Made by a program: the position numbers and the translations under genes. From an uncultured Chlamydia sp. (GTDB lineage: Bacteria; Chlamydiota; Chlamydiia; Chlamydiales; Simkaniaceae), in the NCBI GenBank assembly GCA_946127115.1, contig CAMGYI010000001.1, forward strand, positions 65,439-129,438: a stretch of DNA of 64,000 bases, in the 5' to 3' direction. How positions within the stretch are numbered: the stretch's first letter is position 1; every line of letters starts with the position of its first letter. Shown here piece after piece: positions 1 to 9,737 of the stretch. The notes below the pieces were generated by a model. It saw nothing but the letters and a program-made list of their open reading frames with translations, searched no databases and was not told the DNA's origin.

Positions 1-690
1 TGAAGAGTTGTTGTTGATTGTTCCTTGGAGACTTGTAGTTGTTCCTTGGAGAACACCAGTGCTAACGGTTGTGCCTCCAGCATAGGTATTTGCTCCACTG
101 AGAATTAGGGTTCCTGTATTTTGTTTAGTCAAAGAGCCTGAACCTGACATAACCTCTGAATAAGTTCCTGTTGTTGTCTGATCAAAGATGACTGAAGAGT
201 TGTTATTGATTGTTCCTTGGAGACTTATAGTTGTTCCTTGGAGAACACCAGTGCTAACGGTTGTGCCTCCAGCATAGGTATTTGCTCCACTGAGAATTAG
301 GGTTCCTGTATTTTGTTTAGTCAAAGAGCCTGAACCTGACATAACCTCTGAATAAGTTCCTGTTGTTGTCTGATCAAAGATGACTGAAGAGTTGTTATTG
401 ATTGTTCCTTGGAGACTTATAGTTGTTCCTTGGAGAACACCAGTGCTAACGGTTGTGCCTCCAGCATAGGTATTTGCTCCACTGAGAATTAGGGTTCCTG
501 TATTTTGTTTAGTCAAAGAGCCTGAACCTGACATAACCCCTGAATAAGTTCCTGTTGTTGTCTGATCAAAGATGATTAAAGAGTTGTTGTTGATTGTTCC
601 TTGGAGACTTGTAGTTGTTCCTTGGAGAACACCAGTGCTAACGGTTGTGCCTCCAGCATAGGTATTTGTTCCCCTTAAAATGAGTGTGCC
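1..690 (-). repeat. 192-bp near-identical tandem repeats (3 full copies plus a partial fourth) inside the autotransporter gene
   Basis: 'tgaagagttgtt(g/a)ttgattgttccttggagac' recurs at 1, 193 and 385, and as 'taaagag...' at 577. The period is exactly 192 bp (64 aa). Confidence 0.95.
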
Positions 691-1944
691 AACACCATCT
701 TTTATGAGGGTTCCTGAGCCACTGAATATTCCTGACATGGTAAGTGGAGTTCCAAAAACCTCAACCGTTCCCGTTCCCGATAATGTAACAGCTCTTGAAG
801 AGCTAAATCCTGTTGTAGAGAGAAGAGTACCGCCATTAAAAGACAGAGTTCCTGAAGCATTTCCAAGATTGTTATCTGCAGCAATACTCAGACTACCTCC
901 AGAGAGGATTGTGCCTCCAGCATAGGTATTTGTTCCACTGAGAATTAGGGTTCCTGTTCCTATTTTTGTAATTCCGCCCAAGCCACTGATAACACCGCTA
1001 ATTTCCATATCAGATGTTGCCGTTCCATTAGCAATATCAAAAGTTCTTACTGCAGATCCCAAGTCAAGGGTTGATGAAATAGTTGCGGCTATCGCTGTCC
1101 CATTGTAAATGACTCCTCCTCCAGAGCCTCCTGTGAGATTCACTGTCCCAACTTCTGAAATGCTCGCTCCATCTCCCATTGTTAAAGCTGTGTCTACACT
1201 AGTTAAGGATAAAGAAGCCCCGGCACTTCCTCCGAGAGTAACACTACCCCCTGACATAGAAAGAGAACTGATTGTTTCTATCTTTTTATTGAGATCAAAA
1301 GTTCCAGAAGAGACCGTAACATTTGTTGACCCACTGAGTTGGTTGTTTCTCTGCATCTTAACCAATCCACCAGCGATCAAAAGATTTCCTGCAATTCCAT
1401 TGATACCGGCATTCTTATTTAGTATTAATTCTCCCGCATTGACAGTTGTAAGGCCTGAATAAGTATTAGCAGAAGATCCTTGATACCTTAACTCTCCCGA
1501 CCCATTTTTAGTAATGGCCTGCGCTCCTGAAATTGGATTAAAAAAAGTAAACCTTTTTGTAGACCCTTGAGATATGGTCAAATCACTTAATAAAGAGACC
1601 GGCACCCTAATATCATGATCTCCTGTACTGCTAACTGTGATAGTAGAGGTTGTTGTACTATCAAAAATAAGAGTAAAGGAATCTTGAATCCTATAATTAT
1701 TATTATCATTAATGGAGAGGCTTCCAATGGTAATATCTTGTCCCAATGAAAGTCTTCGATTGGCTCTGATAACAGGCCCTAAAATCGCCGTATCATCTTG
1801 CGCATTTGGGAAAGTTGCTGGGGTCCAATTACCATCGATATTCCAGGCTCCATTTCTATTTAAGTCCCATGTAGCTGTAGTAGAAAAAATAGAATGACCA
1901 CAGAACATTAATAAAAAAAATAGAGTTACGAGTTTTTTATTCAT
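1..1944 (-). CDS. Autotransporter adhesin, passenger with PATR-type beta-helix repeats; 5' part, gene runs off the left edge
   Basis: The reverse complement is open from ATG at 1944 to position 1: MNKKLVTLFFLLMFCGHSIFSTTATWDLNRNGAWNIDGNW... followed by repeated GTLILSGANTYAGGTTVSTGVLQGTT. It is missing from the ORF track, probably because no stop lies inside the window. The signal peptide and the 'GTLxLSGxNTYxGGTTV' motif are typical of autotransporter passengers. Confidence 0.9.
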   Translation of the reverse strand, partial: MNKKLVTLFFLLMFCGHSIFSTTATWDLNRNGAWNIDGNWTPATFPNAQDDTAILGPVIRANRRLSLGQDITIGSLSINDNNNYRIQDSFTLIFDSTTTSTITVSSTGDHDIRVPVSLLSDLTISQGSTKRFTFFNPISGAQAITKNGSGELRYQGSSANTYSGLTTVNAGELILNKNAGINGIAGNLLIAGGLVKMQRNNQLSGSTNVTVSSGTFDLNKKIETISSLSMSGGSVTLGGSAGASLSLTSVDTALTMGDGASISEVGTVNLTGGSGGGVIYNGTAIAATISSTLDLGSAVRTFDIANGTATSDMEISGVISGLGGITKIGTGTLILSGTNTYAGGTILSGGSLSIAADNNLGNASGTLSFNGGTLLSTTGFSSSRAVTLSGTGTVEVFGTPLTMSGIFSGSGTLIKDGVGTLILRGTNTYAGGTTVSTGVLQGTTTSLQGTINNNSLIIFDQTTTGTYSGVMSGSGSLTKQNTGTLILSGANTYAGGTTVSTGVLQGTTISLQGTINNNSSVIFDQTTTGTYSEVMSGSGSLTKQNTGTLILSGANTYAGGTTVSTGVLQGTTISLQGTINNNSSVIFDQTTTGTYSEVMSGSGSLTKQNTGTLILSGANTYAGGTTVSTGVLQGTTTSLQGTINNNSS

Positions 1945-2724
1945 TTAGTTGTTGAAATTATTTTCTGAAAAATGAAGCTGGCCACTCCCAAACATGACGT
2001 TATGTGTATTCACACAAATAGAATACTAAATTATTTAATATAATGAAAAGGTTTTCTGCATTTTTAACGCTGCTTTCTTTACTTCTTTTCCTTCCTCTTT
2101 ACTGGATTCCCCTCATTATTTCCCTTATATTTTCGAAAGGTCTCTTCATTTCAAAAGTTAGGATTACCAATCTTTAGGTAAACATTCTCCATTTACCAGA
2201 CTCCATCCTGATAGATAGTCTGATTGTGAATTCATACTATATCCCTTCATCTAAAAATGGGGACCGATGGTAATAAAAGATATGCTGACAGAGCAAACAA
2301 ATTAAGACAAAAACCTGCTCTGAGTCACTACGTCTCCGATTCTGATGGTGCAAAAAAAGACTATCTACTATGCCTTCGCTAAAAACCTGAAAATCAATGG
2401 GAAACCCTCCTCGGTATCCATTAGAGGTTGAGCGAAAGAAACTATCACCTCACTCTCATTGAGTGAGAAGTTCCAACAGTGACCCACTCACCACCTTAAC
2501 GGCCTTTAAGGCTGGGACAGAAACGATCAACTTTAGCCATCGGGAAAATCAGCGCTACCAAAAATTCTTAAAAATCGCAGCACATGAAAAGGACTCCTTG
2601 AAAAGGGAGACGCACATCAAAGAGCTCGAAAAAACCCTCTGATTCTGCAGATGAGCTTACGCACTGTCTAGAGGGCTGTTTGCTGTTAACCATTTCTTGA
2701 TATTTTACCTCAGACTGCTATTGC

Positions 2725-3423
2725 TTATTTAGGAAGCATTCCAAGGGCCGCGAAGGCTTCTTTAAGATCTTGGTTATCGGGTTTGTCGAGAGCGCCATTT
2801 TCGTGGAGCCAGCGGACATATCCAAGAGGCATAGCTTTGAGGGGAGTGCCGCGGTGTTTACCGAAGGGCATGTGGCGGATGGTTTGTTTTTGTGCCATGA
2901 GCTCAAGGATTGTTTCCATGGTAAGATCATCGATCATGAGGGAGAAAACTTGGTGTAGAACAACCACATCAGCAAGGGCGCGGTGAGCATTATTGGCCTG
3001 TATACCGTGGTACTCTCTAAGGTGTTGGAGGGAGTGGCGAGGAAGATCAGGGCGGTATTTGCGGGAAAATTTGAGAGAGTCAATAAAGAGCCAGCTAGGA
3101 AAAGAGACGGTATTTCTCTCGAACTCATTTTTAAGAAAGGGTTTGTCAAAGGAATCATTATTGTGGGCAATCAAAACCACCTCTTCGGAGCAAAAGGTGG
3201 TGAATTTTTTGGCGACTTCTTTAAAGGATGGAGCCTCTTTGACCATTTTATTGGTGATATGATGAATGGCACTTGCCTCGGGAGGAATGGGGCAGTCGGG
3301 ATTGATCAGGCTCTCGAATGTGCGATTTTGCACGGGGTCATAGGCCGCAATTTCGATAATTCGATCCTTGTCAGGGCGGACGCCGGTTGTTTCAGTGTCA
3401 TAATAGATAGGACGTTTTGTCAT
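2725..3423 (-). CDS. DnaQ-like 3'-5' exonuclease (DEDD family) with C-terminal DUF3820-like segment
   Basis: MTKRPIYYDTETTGVRPDKDRIIEIAAYD... exonuclease motifs; C-terminal 'MPFGKHRGTPLKAMPLGYVRWL'. The start was moved from 3465 to the internal ATG at 3423. Confidence 0.85.
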   Translation of the reverse strand: MTKRPIYYDTETTGVRPDKDRIIEIAAYDPVQNRTFESLINPDCPIPPEASAIHHITNKMVKEAPSFKEVAKKFTTFCSEEVVLIAHNNDSFDKPFLKNEFERNTVSFPSWLFIDSLKFSRKYRPDLPRHSLQHLREYHGIQANNAHRALADVVVLHQVFSLMIDDLTMETILELMAQKQTIRHMPFGKHRGTPLKAMPLGYVRWLHENGALDKPDNQDLKEAFAALGMLPK

Positions 3424-3674
3424 GGCTATATTTCCAAATTCATTTGAGATCCAGCACTTTTGCATAGCTAGCGTGCCTAGATTTGCTTTCTTTGCAGCAG
3501 CCTCCTACCAAACAGATAGAAGCAATAGAAAGGAGAGCAAAGATAGGGACGCCTTTAAAGGGGAAACCATATCTTGAATAGTTTTAGGGATAACTGTACC
3601 TTAATCGATTAAAATTTGTCAAAATCCCTTTGGTAGGGTATGATAAACCCTCATTATAAATTAAGGATAGGATA

Positions 3675-3836
3675 ATGCGCATTGCTTTAGTGCTTCTTGG
3701 TTTGATGGCCTTCATGGTGGGGTGCTATCAGGTAAATTCGGATAGTGACGATGATCTTCGCGCGGTTCCGGTAACGAATAATCCTAACATTGTACCTGAT
3801 AGAGGGTTGGGGCCGATGCAGTCAATGCCCTATTGA
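3675..3836 (+). CDS. Small putative lipoprotein (53 aa)
   Basis: Read directly: MRIALVLLGLMAFMVGCYQVNSDSDDDLRAVPVTNNPNIVPDRGLGPMQSMPY*. Lipobox-like LMAFMVGC, upstream purine-rich RBS (aaggatagg). Below the ORF-track length cutoff. Confidence 0.65.
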   Translation: MRIALVLLGLMAFMVGCYQVNSDSDDDLRAVPVTNNPNIVPDRGLGPMQSMPY

Positions 3837-3895
3837 CTTCACTAGGGTTCATCAACTAGGTTGAGCATAAAAGCAGGGGCAAGCTGACGCTATCT

Positions 3896-4924
3896 ATGTC
3901 GAAGAAAACGATTAATTACGTTAAGTATAACTTCTTTGAGTCCAGTGCTGATGCGGCCGCAAAGCGGCTTGGCAAGACGGGATGCAAAACGATTTTGAAG
4001 GAGATGCTTCTCATCCGCCACTTTGAACTGCGGGCCGAGTCGGCCTATCAGCAAGGAAAGGTCGGAGGGTTCTTCCATGCCTATATGGGTCAGGAGGCAA
4101 TCCAAACTGCTGCTGTTAGTGCAATGGGACGGGAGCGTAATTGGTGGATCACAACTTATCGATGTCATGCCCTAGCAATGCTTAATGGAGCAACGCCAAA
4201 TGAAATGATGGCTGAGCTTTACGGCAAGGTCACTGGGAATGCCATGGGAAGAGGAGGGTCGATGCACTTCTACACACATCGGATGCTAGGTGGCTTTGGA
4301 ATTGTAGGAGGGCATTTGCCTATTGCAACCGGAGCTGCATTTTCTCTGAAGTACCAGAAACAAGATGGTGTTGCGGTGTGCTTTTTAGGAGATGGAGCGT
4401 TTGTACAAGGAACAATCCATGAATCACTTAATTTAGCATCTCTATGGAACCTTCCGTGTATTTATGTGATTGAAAATAATCAGTGGGGAATGGGAACCTC
4501 TGTGGATCGGGCCCTTTGTGTACAGCCGATTGCGGAGCATTTTGCTCCCGCCTATGGAATAAAATCCTATACTTTGGATGGGATGGATTTTCTGAGTTGT
4601 TATGGGGGATTCCACCATATTTATGAAGAGGTTAGAAAATCAGGGAGACCTGTATTGGTTGAAGCGATGACCGAGCGTTTTCGAGGACATTCCATTTCTG
4701 ACCCGGCTCTATATAGGAGTAAAAAAGAGCTTGAAGAAGCAAAAAGGCGCGATCCTATTCATCTTTTTGCAGATGAGCTTAAGAAGCGCAAAGTGATTAA
4801 TGACAAAGAATTTGAAGCAATGGACAAAGAGCAGAAAGAGACGGTGATTGCCGCGATGAAATTTGCTGAAGAAAGTTCGGATCCTGATGTGACTGCACTT
4901 GAGGAAGATGTTTTTGCCCCATGA
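3896..4924 (+). CDS. pdhA: Pyruvate dehydrogenase E1 component alpha subunit
   Basis: 342 aa; ThDP-binding 'GDGAFVQGTIHESLNLASLWNLPCIYVIENNQWGMGT'; overlaps pdhB by 4 bp. Confidence 0.95.
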   Translation: MSKKTINYVKYNFFESSADAAAKRLGKTGCKTILKEMLLIRHFELRAESAYQQGKVGGFFHAYMGQEAIQTAAVSAMGRERNWWITTYRCHALAMLNGATPNEMMAELYGKVTGNAMGRGGSMHFYTHRMLGGFGIVGGHLPIATGAAFSLKYQKQDGVAVCFLGDGAFVQGTIHESLNLASLWNLPCIYVIENNQWGMGTSVDRALCVQPIAEHFAPAYGIKSYTLDGMDFLSCYGGFHHIYEEVRKSGRPVLVEAMTERFRGHSISDPALYRSKKELEEAKRRDPIHLFADELKKRKVINDKEFEAMDKEQKETVIAAMKFAEESSDPDVTALEEDVFAP

Positions 4925-5916
4925 GAGATGAAATACAGACAATAGAGTTAAGAGAAGCGATCAGACAAGCCATTGATGAAGAGATGGAGAGAGACGATAA
5001 AGTCTATCTTATGGGGGAAGAGGTTGCGGAGTACAACGGAGCTTACAAGATCTCAAAGGGACTTCTTGATAAGTGGGGTCCTGATCGGATTATTGATACG
5101 CCGATTGCTGAAAGTGGTTTTACAGGTTTAAGTATTGGTGCGGCCATGACCGGTCTTCGCCCGATTGTTGAGTTCATGAGTTTCAACTTTTCGTTTGTAG
5201 CCTTTGATCAACTCGTATCAAATGCCTGCAAGATGTACTATATGTCCGGAAATCGCTTTAGTGTTCCCATCGTCTTCAGGGGACCAAATGGAGCGGCGGC
5301 TCAGGTGTCGTGTCAACATTCACATTGCGTTGAAGCCCTCTATGGGAATCTTCCTGGCTTTATTATCATGGCTCCAAGCAATTCTTATGATGCAAAGGGA
5401 CTGCTAAAAACAGCAATTCGTAATAACAACCCGGTTATCTATTTAGAAAATGAGCTCGACTACGGAATAAAAGGAAACATTCCCATCGAGGAGTATCTTG
5501 TGCCGATTGGGAAGGCCAAGGTTCTTAGCGAAGGAAAACATCTGACACTTATTTCATATAGCCGAATGATTCATTACTGCCAACAGGTGGTACAATTCTA
5601 TGCGAAGAAAGGGATAGAGATCGAATTGATCGATCTTCGTACGATTAAACCGCTTGATATAGGAACAATTTGCGAATCAGTTCGAAAAACCCATTTTGCA
5701 GTTCTCGTGGAAGAAGGGCATATTTTTGCAGGAATTTCTGCAGAGATTGGCTTTCAAATTCAAGAAAAATGTTTTGACTTTTTGGATGCGCCGCTGAAAC
5801 GGGTCTGCCAACGAGAGACTCCTCTCCCCTATAACAAAGACCTCGAGAAGGAGTCCCAGCCCAATCCAGAGCGCATTATGGCTGCAATCGATGAAACCCT
5901 TCACCTCAGGAGCTAA
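4921..5916 (+). CDS. pdhB: Pyruvate dehydrogenase E1 component beta subunit
   Basis: 331 aa; 'VYLMGEEVAEYNGAYKISKGLLDKWGPDRIIDTPIAESGFTGLSIGAAMTGLRPIVEFM'. Confidence 0.95.
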   Translation: MRDEIQTIELREAIRQAIDEEMERDDKVYLMGEEVAEYNGAYKISKGLLDKWGPDRIIDTPIAESGFTGLSIGAAMTGLRPIVEFMSFNFSFVAFDQLVSNACKMYYMSGNRFSVPIVFRGPNGAAAQVSCQHSHCVEALYGNLPGFIIMAPSNSYDAKGLLKTAIRNNNPVIYLENELDYGIKGNIPIEEYLVPIGKAKVLSEGKHLTLISYSRMIHYCQQVVQFYAKKGIEIELIDLRTIKPLDIGTICESVRKTHFAVLVEEGHIFAGISAEIGFQIQEKCFDFLDAPLKRVCQRETPLPYNKDLEKESQPNPERIMAAIDETLHLRS

Positions 5917-5921
5917 TACCC

Positions 5922-7211
5922 ATGCCATTTACCCTCACTATGCCGAAACTCACACCTACAATGGAAGGGGGAACCATTGTTAAGTGGCACAAAAAAGAAG
6001 GTGATCAAGTCAAAGACGGAGATCTTCTTTTTGAAATTGCAACCGACAAGGCAACCGTTGAACATAGCGCCCTTGATGAAGGTTATTTGCGAAAAATCCT
6101 TGTAAAGGAAGGGGAAGAAGCTCTTGTGAATCGAGCCGTTGCTGTTTTTACCGAGGCAAAAGATGAGAGCATTGAAGATTATCAACCCAAAGGACTTAAG
6201 CAAGAAGAAACTAAGTCTTCTGCTGAAGAAACGGGAGCGCCCGAGGTGTCAGCTCCAAATATAAAGAAAGAAGGCGGTATCATACCTCAAATTGCATTCC
6301 CCATCGAGCCACCACTCGAAGATTATACCTTTGAATTCGATACGGGTATGCAGGAGCGCCTTGCGGCGTCACCACTTGCGAAGAAGTTAGCGAAAGAGAA
6401 AGGGGTTGATTTAACCTCTGTAAAAGGAACTGGTCCAGATGGACGGGTGATGAGTCGAGATTTAGATTTAGCGCAGCCCGATATCCCCGCAAGTTTCGGA
6501 CACAATGGGGCTCCAACTGAGAAGCCAGGTTCTTACAATAAAGAAACGATGTCTCCAATGCGAAAAGCCATTGGAGAAAAGCTTCAAGCCTCTAAAATCT
6601 TTATTCCTCATTTCTATATTCAACAAGATATCGATGTTGAGCCGATGATTACTTTGCGCGAACAACTTAAAGCCGGTGGAATTAAGGTCACCTACAATGA
6701 CTTTATTATGCGCGCTGCAGCACTCTCTCTCAAGGAACATCCTGTGGTGAACAGTGGATTCAATTCCGAGGGAAGTAAGATTGTTCGATTCAAAACCATT
6801 GATATCGCTGTTGCTGTGAGTATTGATGAAGGGCTCATTACCCCTATTGTGCGCCATGTTGACTATAAAAACCTTGGGCAGATCTCAGCCGAGGTAAAGT
6901 ATTTAGCAGGTCTTGCCAAAGAGGGAAAGCTTCAACCTCGCCAATACCGTGGAGGTTCCTTCACCGTATCTAATTTGGGGATGTTTGGAATCCATGACTT
7001 TCAAGCGATCATCAACCCTCCTCAGGTCTCAATCCTCTCAATTGGGGGAATGAGGGACTGCGCTGTTGTAAAGGAAGGACAGGTTGTTCCGGGGAAGCGG
7101 ATGATGCTTTCTCTCTCTAGTGATCATAGAGTGGTTGATGGAGTAGATGGAGCACGTTTTATTGTCACAGTGCAGAAATATCTTGAGAATCCAACGATAT
7201 TGCTAATTTAA
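5922..7211 (+). CDS. pdhC: Dihydrolipoamide acetyltransferase (E2)
   Basis: 429 aa; lipoyl domain 'FEIATDKATVEHSALDEG', E3-binding segment, catalytic 'LSSDHRVVDGVDGARF'. Confidence 0.95.
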   Translation: MPFTLTMPKLTPTMEGGTIVKWHKKEGDQVKDGDLLFEIATDKATVEHSALDEGYLRKILVKEGEEALVNRAVAVFTEAKDESIEDYQPKGLKQEETKSSAEETGAPEVSAPNIKKEGGIIPQIAFPIEPPLEDYTFEFDTGMQERLAASPLAKKLAKEKGVDLTSVKGTGPDGRVMSRDLDLAQPDIPASFGHNGAPTEKPGSYNKETMSPMRKAIGEKLQASKIFIPHFYIQQDIDVEPMITLREQLKAGGIKVTYNDFIMRAAALSLKEHPVVNSGFNSEGSKIVRFKTIDIAVAVSIDEGLITPIVRHVDYKNLGQISAEVKYLAGLAKEGKLQPRQYRGGSFTVSNLGMFGIHDFQAIINPPQVSILSIGGMRDCAVVKEGQVVPGKRMMLSLSSDHRVVDGVDGARFIVTVQKYLENPTILLI

Positions 7212-7290
7212 ATTATGTTTGTTATTTTTTTATAGTCATTATTGTACTATTATCTTCCCCAATAATGCGTGAAAAGAGGGGAATTGATAA

Positions 7291-8115
7291 ATGTCTGAAA
7301 TTTCATTAATGGTTAAGGGTTACCAGTTTATCCATCCAAAAGAGAATGTTACTACTTCTCAATTCATCCAAAATTCCAAAAACAAAAGTGATTTTCGGCT
7401 CAAAGCAGCTGCAAATCTTCTCTTTGCGACTTTACTTAACCTAGGAAATACAGCTTACTACACTTCTATGGTCCTTGGAACAGTCAAACGGTTCCCAACC
7501 GAAGGAAAGAAAGAAGCAAAGAATTTTTTAAATGCAGAAGGACTCAAAGCTCTTAATACCGCTATTTATGCGGCAACAACCGCGTTGCTAACTGTCGCTT
7601 CCCTTTACAACCCGAAATGGGCTCTTTCTCATCTCGAAATCAAGCAGTCTCTTCCTTTGGAAAATGGTGAAGATGCAGCAATGACTCCGGAAGAATACAG
7701 AAGAAAATTCGAAATAGCGTTGCTAGAAAAAGATCATAATTTTCAAATATTATTTGTATTGATAAAAGATCATGTTGATATTGAACGTCAAAATGAATGC
7801 CAGGAACAGACCAACTACCATGACATTTTTATGGAGAGATATGAGGAAGATTTTGCGGATCCAGAGAATGTTGATACTATTCTAGAAGGGATGAAGAAGA
7901 TTCTTGCTGCAATTGTTTTTATGAGAGATTGTCCTAATCTTGCTGATCTGGTTCAGGAGGAGTATGCTGGTGCGCAAATCGAACTCTTTGAGGAAAAAGA
8001 AGCCTACAATGTTCAAAGAGAAGAGGAGAGAGAGACACAACGATTGCAACGTGAAGGGGATCGATTGCTTATAGAAGAGCAAAATCAAGCTTTCCCAAGC
8101 GGCTGCAGCAGTTGA
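7291..8115 (+). CDS. Hypothetical coiled-coil protein; probably the N-terminal part of a frameshifted gene
   Basis: 274 aa with hydrophobic N-terminal half and charged coiled coil. Ends ...EEQNQAFPSGCSS*, with the coiled coil continuing in the +1 frame. Confidence 0.6.
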   Translation: MSEISLMVKGYQFIHPKENVTTSQFIQNSKNKSDFRLKAAANLLFATLLNLGNTAYYTSMVLGTVKRFPTEGKKEAKNFLNAEGLKALNTAIYAATTALLTVASLYNPKWALSHLEIKQSLPLENGEDAAMTPEEYRRKFEIALLEKDHNFQILFVLIKDHVDIERQNECQEQTNYHDIFMERYEEDFADPENVDTILEGMKKILAAIVFMRDCPNLADLVQEEYAGAQIELFEEKEAYNVQREEERETQRLQREGDRLLIEEQNQAFPSGCSS

Positions 8116-8137
8116 TCGTAGAAACGCAGAGGAAGTT

Positions 8138-8626
8138 TTGTTAAAGGAAAGTCAGGAAGAAGCTCTTGGTGTAATTGAGCATAGGCTAGATCAGCACCTA
8201 GAAAGCTTAAATGTTCGACTAGAAAACTTTGCTGGGATACGTAGTGATCTTGTGCGTAATTGGCAGCAAACTCAGAGAAGAGCTTTAGGTCAAAATGCAC
8301 TTGATGCCGAGAAAATATTCGAATTTGTATTGCTTCGAGTGAGGGACGTAAATTTAGAAGAGATAGATCTAGCAAAAGTTCAAGAATTTATAGTTCCTAC
8401 TGATTTGCGGGCTAGCCATTCACTAGCAGGTGCTATCTTCTTTGACAGGATCAATGCTACTCACAAAGAGGTTCAAGAAAAAACCGAGGAAATCAATAAT
8501 CTTATTGATTATGCAGGTCTTATTCTGCTCAAAAATGATTTTCCTATCGTTCCCTCAGGGAATGAGCAAAAGGCTCAGCATGGGCGAGATGTGATTAAAT
8601 ACCTCCAGGGATTTTCGGTAATTTAA
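8138..8626 (+). CDS. Hypothetical protein; probably the C-terminal continuation of the preceding ORF
   Basis: The frame is open upstream of the TTG listed as its start: QAAAAVDRRNAEEVLLKESQEEALGVIEHRLDQ..., overlapping the end of the previous ORF. Confidence 0.5.
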   Translation: MLKESQEEALGVIEHRLDQHLESLNVRLENFAGIRSDLVRNWQQTQRRALGQNALDAEKIFEFVLLRVRDVNLEEIDLAKVQEFIVPTDLRASHSLAGAIFFDRINATHKEVQEKTEEINNLIDYAGLILLKNDFPIVPSGNEQKAQHGRDVIKYLQGFSVI

Positions 8627-9543
8627 AGCCACTTCTTTCGTTGGAAGAGGATGAGAGATAGGATTGAAAGACTCACAATCAATATCATGATGATCGAGAA
8701 GGCGTATTTAAAGTTTGCAATAGGGAGAGCCACATTCATTCCATAAAGTGAAGCAATCATCGTTGGAATACTGAGGATGATCGTCAGCGCTGTCAGAAGT
8801 TTTATTGTTTTATTCAGTTGATTTGTAAAGATAATTTGATAGGAGTCACGAAGGCTTCGGATACTCCGTAGGTTGATTGAACAGAGGTCTTCAGACTGGA
8901 TACTGGCGTTCAACAAATCTTCCAGTAGATCTTGATCTTTTTCATAAAGCAGAGTATAACGCCCCGAGGTGATCGACTCAAGAACCGAGCGCATCGGAAC
9001 AAGGGAGGATAGGTACTGATTCAGGATTTCTTCGGTATGGGTAAGATTAGTGATGTCGCGGCTGTCGACGTAGGACATCTTTTTTTCTTGCTTTAGGACG
9101 CTTGTTCGGATCTTCTTAATCTGTAGGGTATATTCTTGTGTGATTTTCAGAAGGATGTAAATGATAAATTTAGATTTATTGGAGGGGCTTAGTTTGGGCT
9201 TTTGGGAAATAAAGTTCTCGACGATTTGGCTTTTCTGAGGACAGATAGTAATGAAATAGTCTTCTGTGAGGATAATGGTAAAGGTGGTGGTATAGAGACC
9301 CGCATCAGGTTCCATTGGATGACGGGTAAAGATGAGAACCGTTTCATCAACCTTTTCAACGCGGGGAATCTCATACCGATCAAGAGAGTCATACATATCG
9401 GTATACTCAAGGTCGATCAGTTTACTGATCTGGTTGATGTCATTGGTGGTTGCATCTTCGACATGAATCCAGCATCCCTCTTTAGGCTCAGGGATCTCAA
9501 TGAACTCGTCGTCGTGCTCACCCTTATCGTAGATGGTAATCAT
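8623..9543 (-). CDS. CorA-like divalent cation transporter
   Basis: 306 aa; 'YGMN' motif between two C-terminal TM segments ('LTIILSIPTMIASLYGMNVALPI ... SIIMILIVSLSILSLILFQRKKWL'). Confidence 0.88.
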   Translation of the reverse strand: MITIYDKGEHDDEFIEIPEPKEGCWIHVEDATTNDINQISKLIDLEYTDMYDSLDRYEIPRVEKVDETVLIFTRHPMEPDAGLYTTTFTIILTEDYFITICPQKSQIVENFISQKPKLSPSNKSKFIIYILLKITQEYTLQIKKIRTSVLKQEKKMSYVDSRDITNLTHTEEILNQYLSSLVPMRSVLESITSGRYTLLYEKDQDLLEDLLNASIQSEDLCSINLRSIRSLRDSYQIIFTNQLNKTIKLLTALTIILSIPTMIASLYGMNVALPIANFKYAFSIIMILIVSLSILSLILFQRKKWL

Positions 9544-9737
9544 AGCTCACTATCCATGCAATATAGATATGGCATAAAGTAGCAGATAGAGAGAATAAAC
9601 ACTATGTATAAATTATATCAGTTATCAAAAATAATGGTTTGAATAAGTCTTGTTCATTTCACTAAGATTTAGAATTCCGATCTCACTAATAAATATAGAG
9701 TTAGGTTCGGTCTACACTTTATTATTAACAGATAAAA

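Noticed and set aside
1-700. CRISPR-like regular repetition
   Set aside because: The 192-bp units are contiguous, lack unique spacers and translate in one open minus-strand frame as autotransporter repeats.
680-1897. Plus-strand ORFs 680-925, 1109-1462 and 1712-1897
   Set aside because: Antisense to the autotransporter reading frame; low-complexity Pro/Val-rich translations are typical shadows of Gly/Thr-rich genes.
2770-3447. Plus-strand ORFs opposite the dnaQ-like gene (e.g. 2983-3447)
   Set aside because: Antisense shadow of a well-supported coding frame.
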